A DNA stretch of 64,000 nt from PGYR01 sp046290495 (GCA_046290495.1 JBKAGT010000005.1:868001-932000); one strand, 5' to 3'. Positions 1-8,093 are shown, counted from the first letter of the stretch. Notes: generated by a model from the letters alone, not told the origin. A program made the numbers and translations.

Positions 1-1
1 T

Positions 2-184
2 TTAGATATTGGAGAAGCATTAGTTGTTGGAGATTCATCACTTTTACCAACAAGAATATTAATAGATGAACCAACCATTAAGCCTCAAAGTGCAACAATT
101 GACTTTTGGAATGAATGGAGTAATGAAAAAGCTGAACAAGATATTCCAAATGCCGTAATTGGATTAAGGAAGCAATCGAAATAG
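2..184 (+). CDS. HerA-like P-loop ATPase, C-terminal fragment (cut by window edge)
   Basis: The window opens inside this gene; the frame starting at base 2 is open to a TAG at 182-184 and gives the last 60 residues. The segment ALVVGDSSLLPTRILID followed by EP..KP.S....FWNEW is the typical tail of HerA/DUF87-type hexameric DNA translocases (GEA..VGD...LP.R....P.P.P.S....F...W). The Walker motifs would lie upstream, outside the window. HerA-like ATPases in islands are often paired with a nuclease or SIR2/DUF4297 effector as anti-phage systems; the partner, if any, is not visible. The family call rests on the tail motif alone. Confidence 0.6.
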   Translation, partial: LDIGEALVVGDSSLLPTRILIDEPTIKPQSATIDFWNEWSNEKAEQDIPNAVIGLRKQSK

Positions 185-236
185 AACAAGAATTCAACGA
201 GATTATTTTAATATAATAATCTGACATGGATTTAAT

Positions 237-422
237 TTACAGAAACAAAGAAACTATTATAAATCCAAGTATAAATATTAGTATACTCGGCCACCAAGTT
301 TTACATCTTATCTTCCATTTTTCTTTTGTCAAATACTCTTGAATATTTGCATTACAATTAGGACAAATTTTAGCTGAGTCACTAACTTCATTATTGCAAT
401 CTGGGCAATTTATTAATGCCAT
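237..422 (-). CDS. Small zinc-ribbon membrane protein
   Basis: This is a 61-residue protein. The N-terminus carries two CxxC knuckles (CPDC at residues 6-9 and CPNC at 20-23), the signature of a short zinc ribbon. The C-terminus is one hydrophobic helix (about residues 42-60), so the ribbon probably faces the cytoplasm from a single anchor. Proteins of this build are common in bacteria without an assigned function. It is convergent with the HerA-like gene that ends 52 bases away. It stands alone and shows no operon partner. Confidence 0.6.
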   Translation of the reverse strand: MALINCPDCNNEVSDSAKICPNCNANIQEYLTKEKWKIRCKTWWPSILIFILGFIIVSLFL

Positions 423-528
423 AATAGTACTCCATATAAACTAAATACTAATATTTTTTCAACTCTATAAAATAGCTTATAGTCAGTGAAGCTGAAGTGA
501 TTTATTAAAATCAACCTACTCAAAACTC

Positions 529-816
529 TTACCTTCTCCCTTCTATATCAAATTCCTCAATCGTAATCTCCTCAATTTCATCAACTTTTGTTTCCTTTTC
601 ATTTAGCATTACGGTTATACCTGTTCTATAAACTATAATTTCATGTCTGTAAACTGTTATACTTTGATTTGGAAACATGTTCTTTTGAGCGAAATACTCC
701 ATAGAGTTATCGAATAGTATTTTGTCATCATTTGTATATACTTTATCTATACATCTTAATACACAAAACATCAATTTACCTTCAGCGTTATGGAATTTGG
801 TTACAGTTATTTTCAT
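529..816 (-). CDS. Hypothetical protein, 95 aa
   Basis: I do not recognise this protein. It has no signal peptide or membrane segment. The first 70 residues look like alternating beta strands with a basic/aromatic face, and the last 25 are strongly acidic (KVDEIEEITIEEFDIEG). It is separated from the zinc-ribbon gene by about 106 bases and from the 1036-3198 operon by a 220-base gap that holds a hairpin. Codon use resembles its neighbours and the frame is intact, so it is probably a real gene, but no function can be given. Confidence 0.5.
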   Translation of the reverse strand: MKITVTKFHNAEGKLMFCVLRCIDKVYTNDDKILFDNSMEYFAQKNMFPNQSITVYRHEIIVYRTGITVMLNEKETKVDEIEEITIEEFDIEGRR

Positions 817-982
817 GAAACAAGCTTAGGACTATTGTTTAAATAAACTACTTTGAGGCAATTAGTCTGAGTACATAATTGGGAAGAATACTTTCATAAA
901 CCCTCCTGTTGAATTATATATACTCATACTAACTGTTTTAACTTAAAAACAAATTAGTAAATAGTATCTTTATTTTTTTGCT

Positions 983-1026
983 CTAAAAGTTCAGTGAGAA
1001 AAAAATTGGGCTCACTGAACTTTTAG
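983..1026. repeat. Perfect 16-bp inverted repeat sharing the TAAAAGTTCAGTGAG core
   Basis: The left arm (983-998) and right arm (1011-1026) are exact reverse complements separated by 12 bases. The arm sequence CTAAAAGTTCAGTGAG shares 15 bases with the repeats in front of the regulator gene at 3225-3297, so it belongs to the same repeat family. It lies 10 bases beyond the stop of the 1036-1308 gene and could act as a 3' hairpin. However, the strand leaving that gene shows A-rich rather than T-rich sequence after the stem, so it is not a normal intrinsic terminator. A pair of operator half-sites or an element end are alternatives. Confidence 0.6.
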
Positions 1027-1035
1027 GCTATAAGT

Positions 1036-1308
1036 CTATGGTGTGTTAGTTATGCTTTCTTGTGTTGGCGTTCCCCAGCCTCCTGTAGTAGTTTTTGTTG
1101 TTATACCATAAATTATTCCTGAAGGTCCAACTGAAGTAGGCAAAGTAACAGTAGTAGGTGCTGAAAATACCGATTCATAAACAGTATAGATTTCAGTTTC
1201 TCCATCTTTTTTATATTTTATTTGTATCCCAGTTGTACCTACTGGTAAATCGTAACTTAAATTATTTCCGATCCATTGATAATTCGTTGGTGGTTGTGGT
1301 GTTGACAT
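1036..1308 (-). CDS. Small Thr/Gly/Pro-rich protein, 90 aa, unknown function
   Basis: The start is supported by a strong ribosome-binding site, AGGAG seven bases before the ATG. The gene begins inside the 3' end of the TPR gene and overlaps it by 47 bases in another frame, so the two are probably translationally coupled. The product has no signal peptide. It is rich in Thr, Gly and Pro, with a strand pattern (GIQIKYKKDGETEIYTVY) that looks like one small beta-sandwich, possibly Fn3-like. It is the last gene of the CI-like/TPR/small protein operon and is followed by a hairpin. It could be the cargo or output of that operon; this is inference. Confidence 0.6.
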   Translation of the reverse strand: MSTPQPPTNYQWIGNNLSYDLPVGTTGIQIKYKKDGETEIYTVYESVFSAPTTVTLPTSVGPSGIIYGITTKTTTGGWGTPTQESITNTP

Positions 1309-2686
1309 TTAGACTCCTATTTATGTTATTTAAAAATGAGGACAGCTCATTTGAACCATCTACTATATCATCTACTGTTTCAGTTAATAATTCTTCGTTT
1401 TCAAACTTCTTACTTATTACCATTAATGAAACAAATTTAGACAAATTGTTCTTAATGCTGTTATTATGTATTAATTTAATTTGATTATTATAGCTAAACA
1501 ATTGAGCTCTGAGCTTTGTGATAAGTTTAACATTAATTACATATTTTATACTCAGTGGGATAGTCAGTACAAGTGAAAAAAGAACAACTAGTAATATCCC
1601 TGAACTAGTCCAGGCTACCTCAAGTTCACTATTCAAATTATCTATTGACTTTTCAATTTCAGCTCTTAAGTAAGTTTCTTCAATTAATAAGTTTGAATAT
1701 TGTTCAACTTTCATTTTTTTCAACTCTGATAAATATTGTTCTAGCTCAGGTAACAGGTAGCTTTTATCATTTAGGATTGAAACGAAAAAATTTGATATCT
1801 GTATCGCCTCAGTTATATTATCATTCGAAACAAATATTGCGTTTGCCTTGTTTAAATATTCTATTGCTTTGTTTTGCTTTCCATCGTATAGAGAATAAAT
1901 TGCAGCTTTGAAGTTTGCATCTGCATGAAGTATATCATTATACCCGCTTGATTCTAAGTACTTATATTGTAGATCTTTATACAATGGTGGTTGGTTGTTA
2001 TAAATCAAATATACATCTAAATTTGACATGTATAGTAAACTATCCATACTATTTTCGGATCCCAGATTTTTGATAACAGATTCCAATGCTCTAATTACAT
2101 TCCCGAGCTCACCATTTTCGAAGTAAATTGCTCCCAAATTATTTAGTATTATATTTTTATTTTTTTGGTTAGAGTTTGGTCGAAATTCTAAAGCTTTATT
2201 ATAGTAGTACTCGGATGAATCTAATTTATTGAGATTAAAAAACACTTCGCCTAGATTAGCATAGTTTACAGATTTACCTTCGAAGTTATCAATATCTTGA
2301 TTAATCTCAATACCTTTTCTTAAGTAGTATAATGCGTTGTGATTTAAACCCTTACTTATGTAAGCAATACTAATTTCATTAAACAAGGAAGAAGAAAACT
2401 TTTCATCATTTTCAAAGTCATTAACCTTTTCTGCAATCTGGTAGTATTTTATTGCGGAATCTAATTCACCAATATGATAGTAATTGATCCCCAATCCAAA
2501 ATAAGCATCCTTTATTACTGCTTTCTGTTTAGAATCAATTATGTCTGGCAAGCAATTCTTAGTATTTTTGATGGACTCTCTGTAATTACCGAGATTGAAT
2601 AGGTTCTTGCTTTCATCAAGACATTCATTAGCAAATGATGTATATGATAATAAGCAAAGTATAATTAAATAATATAAAATTTTCAT
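1262..2686 (-). CDS. TPR-repeat membrane protein with a histidine-kinase-like dimerisation stub but no ATPase domain
   Basis: Of 474 residues, 1-19 form a signal peptide (cleavage near SFA-N) and about 25-340 are tetratricopeptide repeats (for example GLGINYYHIGELDSAIKYY at 64-82 and NLGEVFFNLNKLDSSEYYY at 144-162). Residues 361-384 form one transmembrane helix. The remaining 90 cytoplasmic residues contain LIHNNSIKNNL at 405-415, close to the H-box of HisKA_2-type kinases (E.HHR.KNNL), and continue as the expected helical pair. The protein then ends where an HATPase domain should begin. The architecture matches Bacteroidota TPR sensor kinases with the catalytic domain missing. Its start overlaps the stop of the CI-like regulator gene by 4 bases (operon). 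It could be a sensor or phosphotransfer scaffold for another kinase; H407 is the candidate phospho-acceptor. Confidence 0.7.
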   Translation of the reverse strand: MKILYYLIILCLLSYTSFANECLDESKNLFNLGNYRESIKNTKNCLPDIIDSKQKAVIKDAYFGLGINYYHIGELDSAIKYYQIAEKVNDFENDEKFSSSLFNEISIAYISKGLNHNALYYLRKGIEINQDIDNFEGKSVNYANLGEVFFNLNKLDSSEYYYNKALEFRPNSNQKNKNIILNNLGAIYFENGELGNVIRALESVIKNLGSENSMDSLLYMSNLDVYLIYNNQPPLYKDLQYKYLESSGYNDILHADANFKAAIYSLYDGKQNKAIEYLNKANAIFVSNDNITEAIQISNFFVSILNDKSYLLPELEQYLSELKKMKVEQYSNLLIEETYLRAEIEKSIDNLNSELEVAWTSSGILLVVLFSLVLTIPLSIKYVINVKLITKLRAQLFSYNNQIKLIHNNSIKNNLSKFVSLMVISKKFENEELLTETVDDIVDGSNELSSFLNNINRSLNVNTTTTNELSMDRK

Positions 2687-3198
2687 TTCTGTTGATCTCT
2701 TAATTTGTTACCAATTACATTATCTGCGAATTGTGATCCTTCTCCTGTTATCGACCATTGTATATTACAACCAGCATTTTCAATTCTTTTTAAAATCAAG
2801 TACGGAATTTGTCTATCATCTTTAAAAATATTTTGTACTTCATATCTTTCAAACCCTCGTAGAATTTCGAATTCAACAACATTCTCATAGTTTTTGTCTA
2901 TCCATTCTTTTATTCTCTTTTTTTGAATAGAATAATCGAAGTCCTCAATTCTAGTAAGTACTATTGAACTGTTTGACTCATTTATATATGGCTCTCCATT
3001 TCCTGAATAAAGCCAGTCTATAGAGATTCCTCGTTTGAATAATCTAAGACTTATTTTCTGTAGATCATTCTCATCATTCATGTATTTATTCAATGATTGA
3101 TGTGAAATGTTTATTTTTTTTGCAAACTCAGATTTTGTTAATCTTGTTGCATTAAACAGTTTAATAAATCTTTTGAGTATGTCTTTTTCGTTTTTCAA
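2683..3198 (-). CDS. CI-like transcriptional regulator with two tandem HTH-repressor units
   Basis: The 171-residue protein appears to hold two copies of a phage CI-repressor-like helical domain. Unit one spans about residues 5-72, with the HTH segment KSEFAKKINISHQSLNKYM and the family's terminal motif GISIDWLYSGNGEPY. Unit two spans about 92-158, ends in the related GCNIQWSITGEGSQF and has a degenerate recognition helix. There is no peptidase domain for RecA-triggered cleavage. It is the first gene of the operon with the TPR protein (4-base overlap). Two copies of an 18-base motif lie 27-99 bases in front of its start, a natural place for autoregulatory operators. DNA binding by the second unit is uncertain. 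Confidence 0.7.
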   Translation of the reverse strand: MKNEKDILKRFIKLFNATRLTKSEFAKKINISHQSLNKYMNDENDLQKISLRLFKRGISIDWLYSGNGEPYINESNSSIVLTRIEDFDYSIQKKRIKEWIDKNYENVVEFEILRGFERYEVQNIFKDDRQIPYLILKRIENAGCNIQWSITGEGSQFADNVIGNKLRDQQK

Positions 3199-3224
3199 AC
3201 TTAAATCAAATTATTGTTATCTCA

Positions 3225-3297
3225 ATTGGCGTAAAAGTTCAGTGAGCAAAGATAATTATATTTTTAGCATTTTTTATTGGCGTAAAAGTTCAGTGAG
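3225..3297. promoter_or_regulatory. Two direct copies of the ATTGGCGTAAAAGTTCAG motif upstream of the CI-like regulator
   Basis: Copies at 3225-3246 and 3276-3297 are identical over 22 bases (the 18-mer plus TGAG) and start 51 bases apart, about five helical turns. They sit between the regulator (start 3198, leftward) and the rightward gene at 3416. A third copy of the 18-mer is upstream of the response regulator at 16289, and the core forms the hairpin at 983-1026. The most likely role is an operator or promoter element of the leftward operon. A promoter-associated mobile repeat is the alternative. Confidence 0.5.
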
Positions 3298-3415
3298 AGT
3301 ATTTTTTTAAGGAGTCATTACTAACTTTTCTAAATATGTGGTACTTTTGTTTTATTAAATGCAAATAGAGATGTTCATTTATTAATATAGTTGTAACAAA
3401 TTAAAAAAAATACAT

Positions 3416-3703
3416 ATGAACAAAGTCGAAATTACTTTCAAAGGTGCAGTTCTAGACCTTAAATTAGAACTAGAAGGAAAAGAGATAGGTCTCTATTTCG
3501 ATGGTGCAAGCAATTGGTTCCGAGTACTCGAGGATTTTGAGATAGAAGGAAAGTTAGATGTCGTAATGATCTGTAAAGGTTTAAATGGCACCAAATGGGG
3601 AATGGAAATAAAAGTTGATGAAAAAGGACCTAAAAAATATTCTGCCAAAATAAAAAAAGGATATTCTTTAATATCTGACGAAATAACCCTTCCAATAGGC
3701 TAA
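3416..3703 (+). CDS. Small hypothetical protein, 95 aa
   Basis: This protein has no signal peptide or membrane helix. The pattern VEITFKGAVLDLKLELEGKE followed by alternating short strands and glycine turns suggests an all-beta domain. I do not recognise a family. It is followed after only three bases by the outer-membrane protein gene at 3707, so the two form an operon. A TACTTTTG box at 3342-3349, about 66 bases upstream, matches the Bacteroidota -7 consensus TAnnTTTG, but no matching -33 box was seen. It may be a cytoplasmic companion of the exported protein; the job is unknown. Confidence 0.5.
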   Translation: MNKVEITFKGAVLDLKLELEGKEIGLYFDGASNWFRVLEDFEIEGKLDVVMICKGLNGTKWGMEIKVDEKGPKKYSAKIKKGYSLISDEITLPIG

Positions 3704-3706
3704 ACT

Positions 3707-4648
3707 ATGAATTCAAATATCTTAACTTTCGCAATATTTAGCTTACTCTTTTTTTATTTGACTAATGATTTGTTGGCTCAAACATTTTTCGAAGATGCCA
3801 AGGGTAAAACTTCAATATTCCTTCCAATTAATAAAAATGGAAATGGACTTGGGAATATTAGGTTAAATACAGCAGATGAAAGTTTGAAAATTGCATACTT
3901 TCACAACCGCTCGGACAAAGATGTATTCTTTGGATTAGATGCCAAAGGAAAGTCTAATAATGGATTGGCGCCCTTGTTCAGCAGTGAAAAATTAAGTCCA
4001 GAAGCTGCAATTAACTTTAGTATAGGGTTTAAAAATTTAGCAGTTAAACAAAGTGATTTAAGTAAATTTGACTTAATCAATTTTAGAATTGGATTTAACG
4101 GAGCAAATTATAAAATAGTTTCTGCTGATACAGTTTATACTAAGCAAATAACTACGCAAAATTTTACTGGTATTAACGCTGGAGTTTCTTATAATTATTT
4201 CCTTAACGGAAATATGATTTTTGGGCTTTATGGTGGATATGATAAAAATAACAATTTATCAAGCCTCTCAAAGATTACGGTAAATGAATCAACAAATTTA
4301 GGAGTTGACTCATTAGGAACTACCTCAAGAACAACAGAGGATTCATATACTGCTTGGAAAGGTGAGTATAAACTGATTGACCAATTTTCAATTTACCTTG
4401 ATTATGTTTTCATACCGAACTTTCTTGATAATAGAGTAGCTCTGTCTTTATACTCAAGAAGTGGATTCAATTCAGTACTTAATAAAACTAACGCAGGATT
4501 CGGTATATATTTTAACGAAAAGGATAATCCTACTAAAATTATAGGTGGTTTAATATACGAGTTTGAAGATGTTTTCGATGTCAAAAAGTCTGGAAATTCA
4601 CTTGGTAAGCGGGGAACTTTAGGAATAGTATTGGGATATAATTTTTAA
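3707..4648 (+). CDS. Putative outer-membrane beta-barrel protein
   Basis: This 313-residue protein has an N-terminal signal peptide (hydrophobic segment to about residue 24, cleavage near LLA-Q). The mature part lacks hydrophobic helices, shows alternating strands rich in Gly, Asn and aromatics (GINAGVSYNYFLNG), and ends in Phe (LGYNF). These are marks of an outer-membrane barrel. I recognise no specific family. It is in an operon with the 95-residue gene upstream (3-base gap). A hairpin follows the stop and may end transcription. Confidence 0.55.
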   Translation: MNSNILTFAIFSLLFFYLTNDLLAQTFFEDAKGKTSIFLPINKNGNGLGNIRLNTADESLKIAYFHNRSDKDVFFGLDAKGKSNNGLAPLFSSEKLSPEAAINFSIGFKNLAVKQSDLSKFDLINFRIGFNGANYKIVSADTVYTKQITTQNFTGINAGVSYNYFLNGNMIFGLYGGYDKNNNLSSLSKITVNESTNLGVDSLGTTSRTTEDSYTAWKGEYKLIDQFSIYLDYVFIPNFLDNRVALSLYSRSGFNSVLNKTNAGFGIYFNEKDNPTKIIGGLIYEFEDVFDVKKSGNSLGKRGTLGIVLGYNF

Positions 4649-4664
4649 ATAACTTGCTACAACA

Positions 4665-4711
4665 CGGTGTATAGAGCATATCCTTCGGAATACGCCCTAT
4701 ACACAAACCGT
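4665..4711. repeat. Long imperfect hairpin between the barrel gene and the deiminase-like gene
   Basis: GTGTATAG (4667-4674) pairs with CTATACAC (4697-4704). Further pairing lies outside it (CGG with CCG across three extra A) and inside it (GC, then TATCC with GGAATA, around a short loop). The bulged stem resembles extruded recombination sites such as attC, but I cannot match the R-box consensus. It may instead end transcription of the barrel gene. It contains the most upstream ATG open to the next gene, which is one reason for choosing the later start at 4736. Confidence 0.45.
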
Positions 4712-4735
4712 TACTCAAAATTAAAACCAAATCAT

Positions 4736-6172
4736 ATGAACATTAAGAAAAAACACTTTTATGTTAATCCTAAAAGTAAGATTAGGACTTACAAAGACAC
4801 CGTAAACAATATTAGAGAAAAAGTATTATCAGATTTTAGCCTTTATGGAATTGAAGAAGCCGTCATTTCAGGAGTACGTCCCACTAGCCCATCACTAATC
4901 AGTAGTGCACATGGAAAGATTAAAAAACTTCTTTTAACTATACCTGATTATGTGACTGAAGAGAAGGATGTTACAACACAGGCTACAGGATTAAAATCTT
5001 TAATTGCAAGTTTGCCTAATTATATCGAATTAATAATCTTAACTCATGACCATAAACCAACCATAGATAAGATTAAAAAATGGCTAAACGATTCAGGGCA
5101 TAGGGGTAATTTTAAAATTGTACTTGCAGAATATGATTTGAACTTTTTGGTTTGGGCTGAAGATGCGTATGCGACAATAAAATCAGAAGATTCTGGTGAT
5201 ATATACTTAATGGAACCTTTTGAGTTTAAAAGGTCTGGTGATGCTTTAATTGCTGACTATATTTCTCATGCTACTGACATAAAATCTTCACAGGCACCAG
5301 TCTATTTTCAAGGAGGTAATATTCTAATTGGAGATGATTTTTATTTTATCGGTAAAGACTACCCTCTCAAGACTTTAAAACTTGGTAGTGTAAATCTTAC
5401 TTCAGAAGAACGTAAAAATATAAAAAATGCAAGAAAACTTTATAACACGTATCTAGATAATAAGAGAAGGCTAGTATTCCCAGGTACAGCAAAAGCAAAC
5501 CATGACACGGGATTGCAATTATCAAAAATCAATAATGAATACTTCTTAGAGGTACATGGCAGAGGTGTAGGCAAATTTCAACCCATATTCCACATTGATA
5601 TGTTCATATCCTTACTTGGAAGAGATGAGGAAAATAAATACACTGTTTTAGTAGGTGACCCTAAGCTGGCTTCGGATATTATAAATGAAAATTCTGAAAT
5701 TGAATATCTATTAAGTTCTAATGCTTTGGTACTGAAATTTAAAGAAGTTGCTGAACAATTAGAAAATGAAGGTTTTAAAGTAGTAAGAAATCCATTACCG
5801 TACATATATATGGATAGTGTTGAAGACGATAAATGGGGGTATGAAAGGTTATACTACGAATTTGGTGAGAAAACTACTAATGAAATATATAAATGGATGC
5901 AAGAACAGGGAATGGATACAATAAATGTCCGTGAATGGTACTTTGCAACATCTAATAATGTGTTAACCGAAATAACTGAAACTAGTAAAACTGTTTGGAT
6001 TCCTACCTATGGTTATGGTGATTGGCAAGTATTAAAACATACTGATAAATTAAATAAAGAAATTTGGGAAAATTATGGTTTTAATGTAGTTCAACTGGAC
6101 GATTTTAATCCTTTTTCTTATAGATTAGGTGCGGCACATTGTATCTCTAAGTATATAGATAGAGATAGTTAA
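4736..6172 (+). CDS. Guanidino-group-modifying-enzyme fold protein (agmatine/peptidyl-arginine deiminase-like)
   Basis: With the start at 4736 (MNIKKKHF) the protein has 478 residues; the longer open frame from 4667 runs through a hairpin and is unlikely to be coding. Motifs of the pentein (GME) superfamily appear in the right order: WAEDAY at 140-145 (compare W.RD.. in agmatine deiminase), FQGGN at 191-195, HIDMF at 286-290 with the catalytic histidine, and GAAHC at 465-469 with the nucleophile Cys469 almost at the C-terminus. Such enzymes hydrolyse or transfer guanidino groups of arginine derivatives. There is no signal peptide, so it should be cytosolic. It is clearly longer than bacterial agmatine deiminases (about 350-370), and no polyamine genes are nearby. 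The P-loop ATPase follows after 70 bases on the same strand. The fold is fairly sure; the substrate is unknown. Confidence 0.7.
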   Translation: MNIKKKHFYVNPKSKIRTYKDTVNNIREKVLSDFSLYGIEEAVISGVRPTSPSLISSAHGKIKKLLLTIPDYVTEEKDVTTQATGLKSLIASLPNYIELIILTHDHKPTIDKIKKWLNDSGHRGNFKIVLAEYDLNFLVWAEDAYATIKSEDSGDIYLMEPFEFKRSGDALIADYISHATDIKSSQAPVYFQGGNILIGDDFYFIGKDYPLKTLKLGSVNLTSEERKNIKNARKLYNTYLDNKRRLVFPGTAKANHDTGLQLSKINNEYFLEVHGRGVGKFQPIFHIDMFISLLGRDEENKYTVLVGDPKLASDIINENSEIEYLLSSNALVLKFKEVAEQLENEGFKVVRNPLPYIYMDSVEDDKWGYERLYYEFGEKTTNEIYKWMQEQGMDTINVREWYFATSNNVLTEITETSKTVWIPTYGYGDWQVLKHTDKLNKEIWENYGFNVVQLDDFNPFSYRLGAAHCISKYIDRDS

Positions 6173-6242
6173 AATAACTTTGCATAATAAATGGATAAAC
6201 AAACGCTTCTATACGAATATATTTGGCATTAAATAGAATTAT

Positions 6243-7931
6243 ATGATACAAAACCTACCTAAACAAATAACATTTTATGATTTGCAAGAATTCAGTTTTG
6301 GGGATATTGAGGCTAAAGATGATGATCTATTGATTGATAGTGTTTGTCGAACGTCCGCAATACTTGAGTTCCTAGTTGGAAAGAAGAATATCGTCCTCGG
6401 AGAAAAAGGCACAGGAAAGACAGCAATTTTTAGACTCTTGAGAGAAGGTAAACTATACTTTAAAAATAAGAATTGCTTTAAAAATATCTTGATCCCAGTA
6501 GATGACAACTTTCAATATAAAAACATTAAAGGGAAAATCCTTAAGCTTATTGAAACCGACAATGAAGATGTTGGATTTAAATATCAAGTGGTTTGGGAAT
6601 TATTCTTATTCTATAAAATCATTCAAGAGTTGGACAAGCTCAATATTTCATTAACAAGAGAGTTAACAGAAGCAAAAGAGCTATTTGATACGGTTTTAAG
6701 TAAAAGTAGCCTTGACAGATTTTTAAAAAATAAAAGCACATTCACCGTCAAACTGTACAATTCGGATATGTATGTAATGCCTGAAGCCTCTTATACAACT
6801 GAACCTGTTAAGCTCAATGATAATATTGAAGGGAAGTCAGTAAAAAAACTTGAAATAGACCTCGACAAATATAAAAGGGCTGCAAATGACTTCATAAAAG
6901 AGAATAACTACAACATTATTGTGTTAATAGATAGATTAGATGAGTTTGTGAGCAAATCTTCAATTCCTATTCAACTTGAACTTCTGCAATCTTTAATTTC
7001 AGTTGAACGAGAATACGGTAGTTATGATAATATTGACATTAAACTTTTTCTAAGAAATGACTTATTTGAGCAATTATCTTTTGAAAATATAGGAGGTTTT
7101 GATAAAGTAATCTCTAAAAAAGTAGACCTCAAATGGTCTGAAGATAATATCAGAGAGTTTATTGCGAAAAGGATTCTTTCAAACTACAAAAAGGTTTTCA
7201 AACTTGACAATCTTGGTGTAACAGTTGACAGTCATAATTTAAAAATAGACACGACACTTGATAACCAATCAAACAAGAAACCAAATATATTTGGAAAGCT
7301 ATACCGTAATTTTATTGCTAAGTTTAAGCCAGAACTTTATGAACAAAAGTTTCCCAGAGAAGTAAGTCTAGACGACGATATTAACAAACAATTGATTCAA
7401 ACTTTATTGCCTAAACATGTTTGTTATAAAAATGAGGAAGGGCAAATAGAAACAATTTCAGTGTTCGATTTTTTTGCAGAAAATTTTAATCTTGGAACAG
7501 GTAACTCAATACCTCGATTAATACTTCTTTTTCTAGAGCGATTAATTTCTGTAACCTCAGAATATTATCTTAAGAATAGTGATTTACTTCCTATCAAATT
7601 AACTGATCAAAACAACTTTGAACTAATCAAAGAGGGATTCTTTGAAGAAGCATATAGTCTTTTTAAGGATGATATATATCTAAATATTTCAAAACTAAAC
7701 CCCGAATTTGAAAAGTCAATTTTAACATTTAAAGAAAGAATTGGAAATAAATATTCATTTAGGGCTAAAGAATTAAAGAACATAGTCAATATTACTGACG
7801 ATGAAGAATTATACAATTTTTGTAGCTACATGGTTCATATAGGATTCTTCAAGAGAACAAATACATTAGCAACAATTGACAGAATGAAATTTGAGCTACC
7901 TCCTATGTTTAGAAGAATAAATAATAAATAA
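6243..7931 (+). CDS. P-loop ATPase, Sll1717-like / KAP-like
   Basis: This 562-residue protein has a Walker A motif GEKGTGKT at 53-60 and a Walker B segment IIVLIDRLDEF at 225-235. A following IKLFLRNDLFEQL strand-helix is typical of the sensor region of STAND/KAP-like AAA+ ATPases. The early FGDIEAKDDDLL segment and the ID.LDEF form match the P-loop ATPase group named after Sll1717. The rest is helical without a recognised effector domain or membrane segment. It lies 70 bases after the deiminase-like gene on the same strand, with no terminator seen between them, so the two probably form a unit. ATPases of this kind in islands often sense or gate an effector; here the enzyme encoded upstream would be the effector. 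That role is inference. Confidence 0.65.
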   Translation: MIQNLPKQITFYDLQEFSFGDIEAKDDDLLIDSVCRTSAILEFLVGKKNIVLGEKGTGKTAIFRLLREGKLYFKNKNCFKNILIPVDDNFQYKNIKGKILKLIETDNEDVGFKYQVVWELFLFYKIIQELDKLNISLTRELTEAKELFDTVLSKSSLDRFLKNKSTFTVKLYNSDMYVMPEASYTTEPVKLNDNIEGKSVKKLEIDLDKYKRAANDFIKENNYNIIVLIDRLDEFVSKSSIPIQLELLQSLISVEREYGSYDNIDIKLFLRNDLFEQLSFENIGGFDKVISKKVDLKWSEDNIREFIAKRILSNYKKVFKLDNLGVTVDSHNLKIDTTLDNQSNKKPNIFGKLYRNFIAKFKPELYEQKFPREVSLDDDINKQLIQTLLPKHVCYKNEEGQIETISVFDFFAENFNLGTGNSIPRLILLFLERLISVTSEYYLKNSDLLPIKLTDQNNFELIKEGFFEEAYSLFKDDIYLNISKLNPEFEKSILTFKERIGNKYSFRAKELKNIVNITDDEELYNFCSYMVHIGFFKRTNTLATIDRMKFELPPMFRRINNK

Positions 7932-8093
7932 ACAATATGGGAAGATTTAAAAAAAGTCCAAAGTAAAAATTAGATACTAAGATCAAGAATCTTGTCAAGA
8001 ACAAGTAGTTTATCTCATCTTATAATAGCTGAATAGATTTATTTAGTTTTGTTTCTTGTCCCAAGTATATAAAATTTTTGAGAAATGAATAAA

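Noticed and set aside
983..1026. Intrinsic terminator of the 1036-3198 operon
   Set aside because: The hairpin is strong, but on the minus strand it is followed by A-rich, not T-rich, sequence; recorded as an inverted repeat instead.
4667..4735. N-terminal extension of the deiminase-like protein
   Set aside because: These codons run through a long hairpin and give a sequence unlike the rest of the protein; the ATG at 4736 is the better start.
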